Source of the DNA: Pinirhizobacter soli
GTDB lineage: Bacteria > Pseudomonadota > Gammaproteobacteria > Xanthomonadales > Rhodanobacteraceae
Assembly: GCF_015905305.1 (NCBI RefSeq)
Contig: NZ_JADZLQ010000003.1
Span: forward strand, 186,001-250,000
Direction: 5' to 3'
DNA length: 64,000 nucleotides
The notes under the pieces were generated by a model, which saw nothing but the letters and a program-made list of their open reading frames with translations, was not told where the DNA came from and made no database searches. Below are positions 49,601 to 53,957 of this stretch, piece by piece (position 1 is the stretch's first letter; each line of letters begins with the position of its first letter). A program made the translations under genes and the position numbers.

Positions 49601-52289
49601 CGTTGGCTTCCACGTTCACGGCGGCCGCCTGGATGGTGGCCGCATCGCCGATGCCAGCGGTAGTGTTGTCGCTGTAGTTCACCAGGTTCACGCCGCCGCC
49701 GACGGAACTGGCATCGGTGCCGGTGCCGGCGGTGCCTTGCACCTTCAGCAGGTCGAAGTTGCCGGCGATGTCAATGGTCTGGACGGTGGTGTCAGCGGTC
49801 ACACCAAGCGAATGCGACCACGCGAGAGTGGCGTCATCGATGGCGGTGCCCTCGGCATCGCTGCCGAAGGTGGCCGTTGCCGTCCACGCGGCATCGGTGT
49901 TGGCCGTGGCATGCAGCGAAGCGCCGCTGCCCACCCACGCAGTGTTGTCGTTGCCGAGCTGGAAGTAGTTCACCGCGCCGGCAATACCGACCTTGTCGGT
50001 CTTGGAGGTAGCGTTGACGTAGCTGGCGGCCAGCGGCGCGCCGTTGGCCTTCAGGTCGTCGTAGATGGTGCTCAGGAATTCGGGGATGTTGGCAAAATCA
50101 TCCAGGCCCGAGGTGCTGGGCAGGTCCCAGGGTACGGTCACTTCGCTGCCCACGCCGATGTTCAGCGCGGTGATGTTGGCGTTGCTGCCAATGGTGGCCG
50201 AACCATCGTTGTGCACCAGGGTGACATCGATGGCCAGGCTTGCCGAGACGTTGGCGCTGTTGTCGTCGCCCGATTCGGTTTCGGTGGTGGCGCTGGTCTG
50301 CGTGCCCTTGCTTTCGATCAGCGATTGCACGGCCACGTTGCCCGATGCCACCACCACTGCATTGGGTCCGATCACCGCGTGCGAGCCCTGGTCGGCGTCG
50401 ATCAGCGACAGGCCCAGCCCGCCGCGGACGTAGCTCTTGTTCTTGTCGGCGTCTTCGCCTTCTGGCGTGGTGCTTACGGGGGTTTCGCCTTCCTGCTTGC
50501 CTACTTCGGCGTCGGCTTTGAGGAAGTAGTCGCCGAGCTTGCCTTCGAGCCAGGCAACCAGGCCGTCGCCGCCGGAAGAGACCACTTCCTTCGGATCGGT
50601 GTCTTCGGCCTCGGTACCCACGGAGGTTTCCGTGGATACCGACATCTTTTCGGTGGTCGACCCGCTTACCACGGTCAGCGACTTGATCGGAGTGGCGACG
50701 CTGCCAAGGTTTGCGTCGCTCTCGGCGCGGGCGTTGGTATCGACGAACAGCAGCGCGGCGTTGGCGCCCACCGGGCTGTTGCCGGTGGCTTCCACCTTCG
50801 ATTCGATCTCGTAGCTACCGCTGTTGCGCGACAGCACGCTTATGTCCTGGCCGGTGATGCTGGCACCCGAGGCGATGGTGGCCTGGGTATCGACGATGAC
50901 ATTGCCGACCACCGCGGAGACAGCAACGGCCTTGTCGCCGGAAACCTCCGAGGAAATATCCAGGTCCGAGCCGTGCAAGGCCTTGATGGTGACGTTGCCC
51001 GAGGCGTTGATGCTTGCGCCACCGGCCACGGAGGCCTCGGTGGTGCCGCGCACTTCGCCGTAGATCGCCGCGGCCAGCACGGGGCTTGAGCCCACGCTGT
51101 TCAGCGCGGAAGTGGCCGACTTCGACTGCGACAGCGCCTGCACGGTCACGTCACCGGTGGCATTGATATGCGCGCCGGATTGCACCTGCACCTTGGCCGT
51201 GGCATTGGAGGCGACCACGCCGAAGGGCAGCGCCGGCAGGCCGATGTTCACCACGCCCGAAGGCAGCAGGCCGTCGAGGGTGTTGATCGCCTGGTTAAGA
51301 TCGGAATAGTCCGCGGTGGAGCGGCTATTGGCCGACAGCGTGACGTTCTTGCCGGTGATCGTGCCCGACACTGTGATGCCGGTGGTCGCGGTGGACTGGC
51401 CCGACAGTACGGTGTCCTCGGCATCGGCCGTCAGCGTGATGTCCGATACCGCGTTGTTGCCGCTGTCGGCCGACTTCAACGTGCCGGACACATCGATCGT
51501 GGCGGCATCCAGGTGGATGCCCTTGTCATCCGCGACCACCGTGATGGCACCGTCGTCGCCCACGTTCACCGCCGCCAGGCCCGTGCCATTGGCGCCGCCA
51601 GTGACGAACACCGTGCCCGAGGCATCGATCGCACGCGCCTGCACGCGCACGCCGGAGGTGGTGTTGATCGTGCCCTTCAGGCTGACATCGGCAGCGCCGT
51701 GGTCGATCGAACCGTTGAGCAGGGTGTCGGTCACCGTGCCGCCGCCGTTGGCGCCTTCGGCGTTGAGCTTGGCCATGGTGGCCTGGCTGGGCGTGGCGAT
51801 GGCCAGCGCGCCGGCGTTGATCACGCCGGTGGTACCCAGCACGAAGCCGTTGGAATCGGCAAAGAACACCCGTCCGGCGCCCTCGGTACTGCCCAGGAAG
51901 CTGCTGACCGTGCCGTTCACCACCGCCTGGTTGTCCACCAGGTTCACCAGGTTCTCGGTACCGGTAGGCAGGTGCAGGTTCACCTTGTCGCCGCCGCCGA
52001 CGGTGAAGTCCTTGAAGGTATTGAACGCGGTCTTGCTGCCGTTCTTCGCCACCGTGCTGACGTCGATGGTGGTCGCGTTGGTCTGGGTGATGTTGGTGGT
52101 GCCGGGCAACCGGTTCGCCGAGACCGTCACCGTCGATGCCGCCCACGCTGCCGGTGCGCCCAGGCTGAGCGCGCTGGCCAGGGCTACCGAGAGCTTCCGC
52201 AAGGGATGCGCGCCGATGCCGGTGGCCTGGCTTTCGCGCAGCTGCGAGGAAGCGCCCTTGCGGGCGGCGTGCGATGACGAGCTCGACAT
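34662..52289 (-). CDS. Giant two-partner secretion adhesin (TpsA, leukotoxin LktA family filamentous adhesin)
   Basis: A 5,875-residue surface or secreted protein. The start at 52289 yields a long signal peptide (ending PAAWA-A near residue 51). A TPS secretion domain follows (about 52-300; TTNITQTNATTIDVSTVAKN, KVNLHLPTGTENLVNLVDNQ, DSNGFVLGTTGVINAG). The rest is Gly/Ala/Ser/Thr-rich beta-helix repeat with a GGT linker near residue 1050 and short haemagglutinin-type repeats in the last 600 residues. No C-terminal membrane anchor is seen. It is translationally coupled to tpsB, its exporter, and preceded by sapC. Adhesion or biofilm function is inferred. Confidence 0.93.
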   Translation of the reverse strand: MSSSSSHAARKGASSQLRESQATGIGAHPLRKLSVALASALSLGAPAAWAASTVTVSANRLPGTTNITQTNATTIDVSTVAKNGSKTAFNTFKDFTVGGGDKVNLHLPTGTENLVNLVDNQAVVNGTVSSFLGSTEGAGRVFFADSNGFVLGTTGVINAGALAIATPSQATMAKLNAEGANGGGTVTDTLLNGSIDHGAADVSLKGTINTTSGVRVQARAIDASGTVFVTGGANGTGLAAVNVGDDGAITVVADDKGIHLDAATIDVSGTLKSADSGNNAVSDITLTADAEDTVLSGQSTATTGITVSGTITGKNVTLSANSRSTADYSDLNQAINTLDGLLPSGVVNIGLPALPFGVVASNATAKVQVQSGAHINATGDVTVQALSQSKSATSALNSVGSSPVLAAAIYGEVRGTTEASVAGGASINASGNVTIKALHGSDLDISSEVSGDKAVAVSAVVGNVIVDTQATIASGASITGQDISVLSRNSGSYEIESKVEATGNSPVGANAALLFVDTNARAESDANLGSVATPIKSLTVVSGSTTEKMSVSTETSVGTEAEDTDPKEVVSSGGDGLVAWLEGKLGDYFLKADAEVGKQEGETPVSTTPEGEDADKNKSYVRGGLGLSLIDADQGSHAVIGPNAVVVASGNVAVQSLIESKGTQTSATTETESGDDNSANVSASLAIDVTLVHNDGSATIGSNANITALNIGVGSEVTVPWDLPSTSGLDDFANIPEFLSTIYDDLKANGAPLAASYVNATSKTDKVGIAGAVNYFQLGNDNTAWVGSGASLHATANTDAAWTATATFGSDAEGTAIDDATLAWSHSLGVTADTTVQTIDIAGNFDLLKVQGTAGTGTDASSVGGGVNLVNYSDNTTAGIGDAATIQAAAVNVEANDTQQMVVVTPSAGRGSGISGNVIFAMANIDNATHASIANTAKVTAGSVDVDAHQGVGVWSIAGAIAQGTSVGVGVGIAINNLTTDTQAYIGDNSADGTVAEPGAAAASVRPTAGIHADSVDVTASTDGRSGAIAIAGAQAKGEEPASGGTGGTGGTGGTGGTGGSGSTSTDDTPESLSNDQSPDFLATTQGKSDDSTGGFGIDTLLGKIPVLGDLLKTGQKEEGATEKAGNTESKPKVAVGVAGSATVGLGNLDTKAFITGATIDKNSGDASDIDVTALNQTDLISASGSAALSTAKTDNKPSAGIAGAVAYSFMDNDTQAWLDGVTAAHAGDVTVQALSGGSIVDLGLGLAYNKNNDQKSGSVAGSFSIGTASNSTTADIRNSTLTAADDTAKVIVTSYDHTDIGAGGGAFAIGGSKGVGIGVTYTDIGNTNTAGVHGSTLDGFGGISVQELNAARIASASVAGALPSGDESVGLTGSFTFNTIHNDNEATITGSTISDGHGDVVVSATGGAPVAAYDTLLTGNGKSIADVIDFSGGPLAQQGDVGSAIFAVSGALSAGNDAVGLSFAYNNIANTYAASLVGGSTNTTGNVAVNAIDSTRIFALAAGIGASDGDFAGAGSVTANFINDNVSATIGDTAATSATTTVNGATVSAKADNAATIDTLAGAISISTSGDSAGLAVAFDEIGNQTSSTIANAKIVTTGTATATGCDATTASVSASACSTGTINAAAVGVAGADGVALTASLAINDIGLEDTGAIGSLADALRDTYTKATITGSAISTSSVGVHANDSNTINALSGGIAASTQAAAGAGFALENIGANTSATFSDSTLQATGTVDVAAGSTGSINALAVGGAISGDIAVGASISGNVIGNHTLATVDGITGYNGAARGSMQDLNVKAIDSASINAYAGTLAIGFEGAGVGAASTINTITNITHATLSDSTLDTTGSTDVEATSKAVIQTVAAAASGGEGLGLAGALTVNTIDNDIEASATGNDVDSSGNVTTIKATDDAKILSMAGSIGASAGAGVGASIAVNDIGTKTIAELSGGTWHAKDVTVSATSTNPNAEGSDPARQLDANIQTMAAGVGGGQVGGAASAAVNISTATIRADITGGAKVTAEDNVGVLAANRQGVDVFAGSLGISADAVGLGIGAVVNYLNDSTSAYIDGASSVNALAKNASDTLAVNSGTLAHASDLDVSQIHDASDYTNPDLSQTQANVTGVAVNAASSQAVTTLGVSAAVAFDPFGSAAITAMANANVLGGGTHAYINGASINQSNTGAGTQQSVDVRASSHAYDAAFVAGVAAGATDVAATGAVGVNTFNRSTKAEITNSTLTSRGATNVAAEASQRSVDAVVGLAAGLVGGAGTGVTNVFNADTEANVYGGSLTTGSLAIGAHDETDANMIGGAGAFGGVAVAGTFLLSSSNNTTLANLGSTAGDTAVHTSGAVGVNATSDVNLGSTMVSGAGAGGPAIAGMASFTIVGNTTKATTEKLRLDQAGGDAGAQALNVHATENIHLVPNAASAALSTASVGVGAAANVALLESNVSASVLDSTIKSAGTVDVAAVSNKTLDVTTVSGALGTDAGISGSLGLVIVGNGSLTGNDAGDNPLSELDKGGNGSLTSMNSFGGSSNVSSTQMGGQLSDADAATINAASKVSLLDSNHNLKRTQDGTQALVSNSSITTVSLNVTGTGTTSVTNVVGNLAGGGFLGAGGAIGFSVVNQSIGAHVDTSSTIDATGTVKVSAKANNGTATAYSPTGAESGDYSVATSAYQGAAGLVGLGAAVSISQLNNQVNASLDADVTGHGSNAVNISAEDDSAVAARGGGLVAGGAAAGVVVSQAQKNGSVSAGIAANTTITNSGALSIGATSQGASSAKATAVTAGLLLAANGADANASDDETISATIGKSANITATSIALQAMDQPDVEADAFGVAVSGGVSIGASVATADAGTHVTTLVDDSATLTSSGATTLAATSGATTTGGVRAKAVGGAGGLLLGANASVAKATSEAQVSATTGTGVHLPLGMIAISANNISYQDASATADAVGLVGVGAAAADAEASGSTIAGLGASNTSATTRNSDLAIAALGTDDNESDATAGSGGVISGNAAVASTRNTTTTTASIGDSANVHAAAIEIGALHNDNYAVEVNAEGAGIANMSGAFASSTATNNVNATVGSNAKLYATGYVDIGSSNVFANVGTHQQVQGGGGGVLSGAAADNSTTLSGSSTASIGNTTTIVSGLDSGMADQLATKYDGLTYTGGTDLFANPGRIRLGASSQVIANDTVSLDSGGAVAGAGASDELTVNLTNNATVGNDDKLLTNGDIGIGTYTQSTTTQSALTHTYGGGALGDASASTTVNSTQSVGVGTNAMLLGFGQINVTAGMDPSGFIPSLFSADTIGQSYVIGLIAIATGSANTNIHSNATTTIGAGANVLGGADISLGSYRGTNSVSAEGTGHGYELGFIPVTSDDSNARADGSEALALAGSVTAGIYADSNIAIDANGQLTHSTGAPVQVTYSANFSPWNYINNHLAGLTDNTDSSGNSGVPIVTGQGAPTAPTGVGVQNSNVNDDGTQTGTTVGTTTGTNPGSVTGNPDDLSVGDILKGTTTSGSTPAYTLGSLYAAGGNVTVHAGSISGSGALNAHGSPSISVTNASADYLVLNDITIPTGGGGAVTFTGSANESSDTSMHVNRDTSNIAPSITLNNSYTGSVSNTPASVTQGPAIFLGGTISNLDGLVDISNASGSVGQFAPISAQQIKEFVPNGAVAVYLPDGTYHSGADPVASYQPYQINLGDANSAIMYVANAIYNPNGAYTDANAFTSMLYNQAGGGTIGGVSLMFLGQCAPYANSACGSNPSSGSFNFHNQSLPLIYTLATSTSQATDPTPTTAAGASALTAQTVAVNAKWIDIDSQITAGRPTTYNITLDSQVQTFINAQTPGHGIVDVPTSAWCVSGGATCSPHLVQYDTDSGHIVVNNVNASGGGFVSLDGGIISTKAIGQITINDGYGHVTLNNNLTNVPVQMADINTGNNAVGELKITDHFKTYNVGGNTIYQTFWYVDTQGSGTKVYTNSNGATDVASAVQFTGYTTDSQGIQYDPTAGLRYQWQQQVNLSRPMPTLDTITNWQYVDASGTAVSTPQYLLISSGVTTSSADHDAFDEHMTASASLGTVNNGQYLSAVDVYYHGCGSNLGSGCHYGFSKTDQAAGAGVWEYRYFEDAQINLTSSVKADYTFHINFQGNASGQVNINSASNVLLGGNIYNPTGSTSILATQGNGGSIIGSASGGITTNGLTLKATGSVGDASNPLNVVMTGGKLSVDSGAAGTNIAATTALDLDHVTAGNATTGYGDVTLTSGGSITGGSGTSITGRDITLSAGGAIGGALNGGNPLIIAAHATTAADHSIDHGVVNLDALNDINVRQTGGDLLVGLIKSEGGSVNVDVPDGSIVDAAGITSGQALSSDQLQTVSQTLHLTTADDNGAIAAATKQRIEQTADGYYTQYQGLMDNGQVVGSTFVLDASKLDLYRPLAAAELGHAASDADVQAYAAGRYSTYDAYFKDLIGAGYATTAKFTTPVASFNYVADDAQVEALTDNAFWKEGWLTSAVNNAALTDPGNKPVGSAAPNIQGRNVTLTAKKNIGALGDTATISASALIDGTVSDADAAALAAANAPGDITLVRDSNGVLVSVQVRQTQPLFLTAGGTVAASNQAGSGGSIYLQANGDLNLAGITSDKDVSLVAVGNINNTLTDPNQAVIKANGDLTMLVGSGSSIGNVASTTGGVTTPERAVSYDIGGTLLAADASQDVVLRALNHDLVFDRIGGNGQMVLHTLGNIEQALDGLALTGRGITLDAGGNVGYLGDNSKYLQLSTGTGTVDGTVGGFVRLDDTTATALNIGTLTVGGNVDVVATGDLNVTSLTSTLGYLNASSGGDAVVGTVQATGPVDLTAVGDLTVGSATSAATTGIGATLEAGKAIIATDDGSHQANVTVGDGASVLLQSGTGIGSPLRVHGGYLTATADNGDIDLAMLTDLIGGSIDATTGSVTLTGTGAINGTSIHAGQSVDATATTTFNVGTVLADAGSASVHAGGDLTVTTVDAGGAATLVSGGNINAQDITAGGNVLETATGSITGHSLHSDGDAQFSGTDVNMDLVNVGGNLDGTALGDLGLVNTTVTGDTTLDVSGTATLGSLHTGNDLGITANVIDAGDLHAGRDMTLAAIGLLQATWLEIGRDAEIHAGTLDVTTLDAGRDADLHAGTLDITTFGVGRNASLDVAGNASIGSTTVGGDATATIGGDATFGDVTVTGATLLQSTGSTSIHQFTGNGTLGVTTGKALGIDVASVDGNVTLDTGTTLTLGDFTGNAAMATTSGGDTTIGSLKVASTFDASSAGGFNLTTGTVGGDASVAATGAIGSGHLDVGGNLVAQAGSSMDLDQTTVGQDTKLTAGAALTSNTLDVGHDLQLDGSTSATLGSTTVGNDAALTTGTSLKIGTIKAGNDLAATSGGDTAIDAATLGRDALLNAGLGMTLGTVTVGRDIIGTAGEDLAFTELDADRNITLRSLRGRILGGTAHATNAFLATAQTDIDADTLTAGTSLDATATTGSIDIGTALAGTTLTATAAADLHIDTATSGTAFTATAGNDLTLGAATAGQGATMKAGQDLRVDTLGVSGDVLATAGRDAYAGNVTVTGNLTGVAGRDLTVNNYDVTKDVSLTAGRDMFLGRGMNSGQLDLSLGRNLDFASLTAGGPISIDSSGGTVHGGDLITDLATIGARDGIVLDTSHIGTRLNLASADIDAHVIQTTTGKPMTMTLTGYHGGVAKKIVVDLRGADSWLIDRLAAVQAVFDTSATSVSMPNATIQGDMWLRTPVATLYMNNVSPKLAQADVQFFEPDTQFQLYQVGKATVSDAFVSRYTVGYDITTPNYIATHTNTDLDFLGDSVLRYLGSTLTLHTNQTSTDGDDSDTPLPPADRHDHRQDDLVQSAGPVAVNLGAPN
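35350..37450 (-). repeat. Short haemagglutinin-type repeats in tpsA C-terminal region
   Basis: About 20-residue units such as HAGTLDVTTLDAGRDA and HAGTLDITTFGVGRNA (36836-36952) recur with the pattern Gly-x-Asp/Asn-leu at turns, as in filamentous haemagglutinin beta-helices. The boundaries are approximate. Confidence 0.7.
49100..49165 (-). repeat. GGT-repeat linker within tpsA
   Basis: Codes for SGGTGGTGGTGGTGGTGG and then GSGST near residue 1044-1064, a flexible glycine/threonine hinge separating the secretion-proximal part from the main filament. It is a candidate for repeat-number variation between strains. Confidence 0.75.
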
Positions 52290-52371
52290 ATCCGTAGATC
52301 CCCTGTTGGCACCGCAGGGCTTTGCCCGGGCGCCGGTTGACGGGAAATGCCCCGTCCGCACGTATTTCGAA

Positions 52372-52391
52372 GGCGCCCCTCGCGGGGCGCC
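52372..52391. terminator. Hairpin between sapC and tpsA
   Basis: GGCGCCCC-TCGC-GGGGCGCC is a perfect 8-bp stem just after the sapC stop (minus strand). Only a weak T-containing tail follows, so it is more likely a partial terminator or mRNA-processing point that sets tpsA below sapC. Confidence 0.45.
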
Positions 52392-52398
52392 GGACACT

Positions 52399-53145
52399 TC
52401 AGTTGATCGTGTTGCTGACCGGCTGCCGGCGATCCAGGCGCGCCGAAAGCCGCTGCACGTTCTGCAGCGACGACAGGTGGGCATGGATGGTGGCCAGGTC
52501 ACCGCTGGCGTGCAGCGCCTGCAAAGGCTTGCCCTTCAGCGCTGCCAGGCGCGTGGCGTCCACCACCTGGAAACCGTCCAGCATGCTGGCCTTGCCCGAG
52601 GCGGTCTGCACGTGCAGCGTGCGGGCCTGGAGCAGGTCCAGCTCGCGCAGGCGCTCGGTAAAGGCGCGCGTCTGCTTCAGGCTGACCTGGAAATCGGTAA
52701 GGAACTTCACCGCGTGGGCCAACACCGTGGATTCGGTGCCATCGGAGTTGAACAGGTGCGCGCCTTCCTCGGTGCCCAGGCCCGCAAAGGCCTCATCGAT
52801 GCACACGGTGAAATCCTCGCCCCCGTCTTTCTCGGCCAGCACGAACGGGTAGCGGCGGATGAAGGCCGGCAGGTAGGCATCGAGCGCCCAGCCGCCATCG
52901 TCGCTGACGAACAGGTTGTCGCCCTGGGACAGGCCCAGCAGGACGGCCGGCTGCTCGGCGCCCGGGGCGCCGGCGAAGACGATCGGATAGTCCAGGCTCG
53001 CCCGCTGGAACTCGGCCACCACCAGCGGCACGGAGTTCACCGCACGGGCGAACCCGAAGCTCACCGGGGCCGGCGACAAGCGCAGCTGGCGGTGCGCCAC
53101 GCGGTTCAATTCCCGCGGACGGTCATAGATAAGTAATTGCTTCAC
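52399..53145 (-). CDS. sapC: SapC family protein
   Basis: A 248-residue cytoplasmic-looking protein of the SapC family, named after an S-layer-locus gene of Campylobacter. It contains YPIVFAGAPGAEQPAVLLGL, the aromatic AYLPAFIRRYPFVLA and the acidic CIDEAFAGLG. The start is GTG at 53145, with AGGGGGA six bases upstream. The family role is unproven, but members commonly sit beside large surface proteins. Here it is the first gene of sapC-tpsA-tpsB, implying a role in making or regulating the adhesin. Confidence 0.85.
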   Translation of the reverse strand: MKQLLIYDRPRELNRVAHRQLRLSPAPVSFGFARAVNSVPLVVAEFQRASLDYPIVFAGAPGAEQPAVLLGLSQGDNLFVSDDGGWALDAYLPAFIRRYPFVLAEKDGGEDFTVCIDEAFAGLGTEEGAHLFNSDGTESTVLAHAVKFLTDFQVSLKQTRAFTERLRELDLLQARTLHVQTASGKASMLDGFQVVDATRLAALKGKPLQALHASGDLATIHAHLSSLQNVQRLSARLDRRQPVSNTIN

Positions 53146-53165
53146 AAGATTCCCCCTGAAGAAAA

Positions 53166-53181
53166 TGTGAGCTACGTCACA
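53166..53181. promoter_or_regulatory. CRP/Clp-type binding site upstream of sapC
   Basis: TGTGAGCTACGTCACA is a perfect TGTGA-N6-TCACA match to the CRP consensus, shared by xanthomonad Clp, which responds to cyclic di-GMP. It lies 2 bases downstream of the proposed sapC -10 element, so it would most simply repress sapC-tpsA-tpsB. It could also activate the divergent sigma gene. Confidence 0.75.
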
Positions 53182-53182
53182 C

Positions 53183-53212
53183 ATTGTCGGGGTGGGCGTG
53201 ACCGGGCGTCAA
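53183..53212 (-). promoter_or_regulatory. Candidate sapC-tpsA-tpsB promoter
   Basis: On the minus strand TTGACG (53207-53212) and GACAAT (53183-53188) are separated by 18 bases. The -35 matches 5/6 and the -10 4/6 positions; the Clp-type site overlaps the expected start. Confidence 0.5.
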
Positions 53213-53360
53213 TCCGAAAGATCCCGGACTGCCCTCCTCCCTCGAATGGGGACCCAGCGCTCACTGAGGGTCCTATTAGGGGATGCGCAAGGGGTCCGGA
53301 AAAGACGACACACGCCGTCACAGGCTTGGAGTAACCTCTTCCCGGCAGGGGGAAAACGAT

Positions 53361-53957
53361 ATGCAGATGGGCGAAAACGTCATTGCACCGGCGGCCGCGC
53401 AGCCGGGCGAAGTGACCCAATTGCTGCGGCTGGCCGAGATCGGCGAGCCGGCGGCCATGGACGAACTGATGCGGCGGATGTACGGCAGCCTGCGCCGGCT
53501 GGCCCGGGCGCAGCTGCGCCACGAGCACGGCGACTGCACGATGAACCCCACCGAGCTCGTCAACGAGGCGTACCTCCGGCTTTTCCACGGCGGCAAGCTG
53601 CCGGAGGTCGCCGACCGCGGGCATCTGATCGGCCTGGCCGCCCGGGCCATGCGCCGGGTGCTGATCGATTCCGCCCGCCGCCGCCACGCCCAGAAACGAC
53701 CCTGCGCGCTCGACCGTACCGGCATTACCCAGATCGCCGACAACCTGGCCGAACAGGCCTCGCCCGACGAGCTGGACGACGCCCTGCGCCAGCTGGAGGC
53801 GCTGGACCCGCGGCAGGCACAGATCGTGGAGATGCGCTTCTTCGTCGGCCTGCGCGAGGAGGAAATCGGCGCTGTGCTCGCCATCTCGCCGCGTACCGTG
53901 CAACGCGAATGGCGCATCGCCCGTGCCTGGCTGCGGCGGGAACTGTCCGCCGCTTAA
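53361..53957 (+). CDS. ECF-type RNA polymerase sigma factor (TIGR02999-like)
   Basis: A 198-residue sigma-70 family protein. Region 2 (MDELMRRMYGSLRRLARAQL, then MNPTELVNEAYLRLF) and region 4 (LDPRQAQIVEMRFFVGLREE, then EIGAVLAISPRTVQREWRIARAWL) are present, with no region 3. The MNPTELVNEAYLRL phrase is typical of the TIGR02999 group, which is usually paired with Ser/Thr kinases rather than classical anti-sigma factors. GGGGGA precedes ATG 53361. It converges with the kinase gene (4-base overlap of ends). Confidence 0.92.
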   Translation: MQMGENVIAPAAAQPGEVTQLLRLAEIGEPAAMDELMRRMYGSLRRLARAQLRHEHGDCTMNPTELVNEAYLRLFHGGKLPEVADRGHLIGLAARAMRRVLIDSARRRHAQKRPCALDRTGITQIADNLAEQASPDELDDALRQLEALDPRQAQIVEMRFFVGLREEEIGAVLAISPRTVQREWRIARAWLRRELSAA

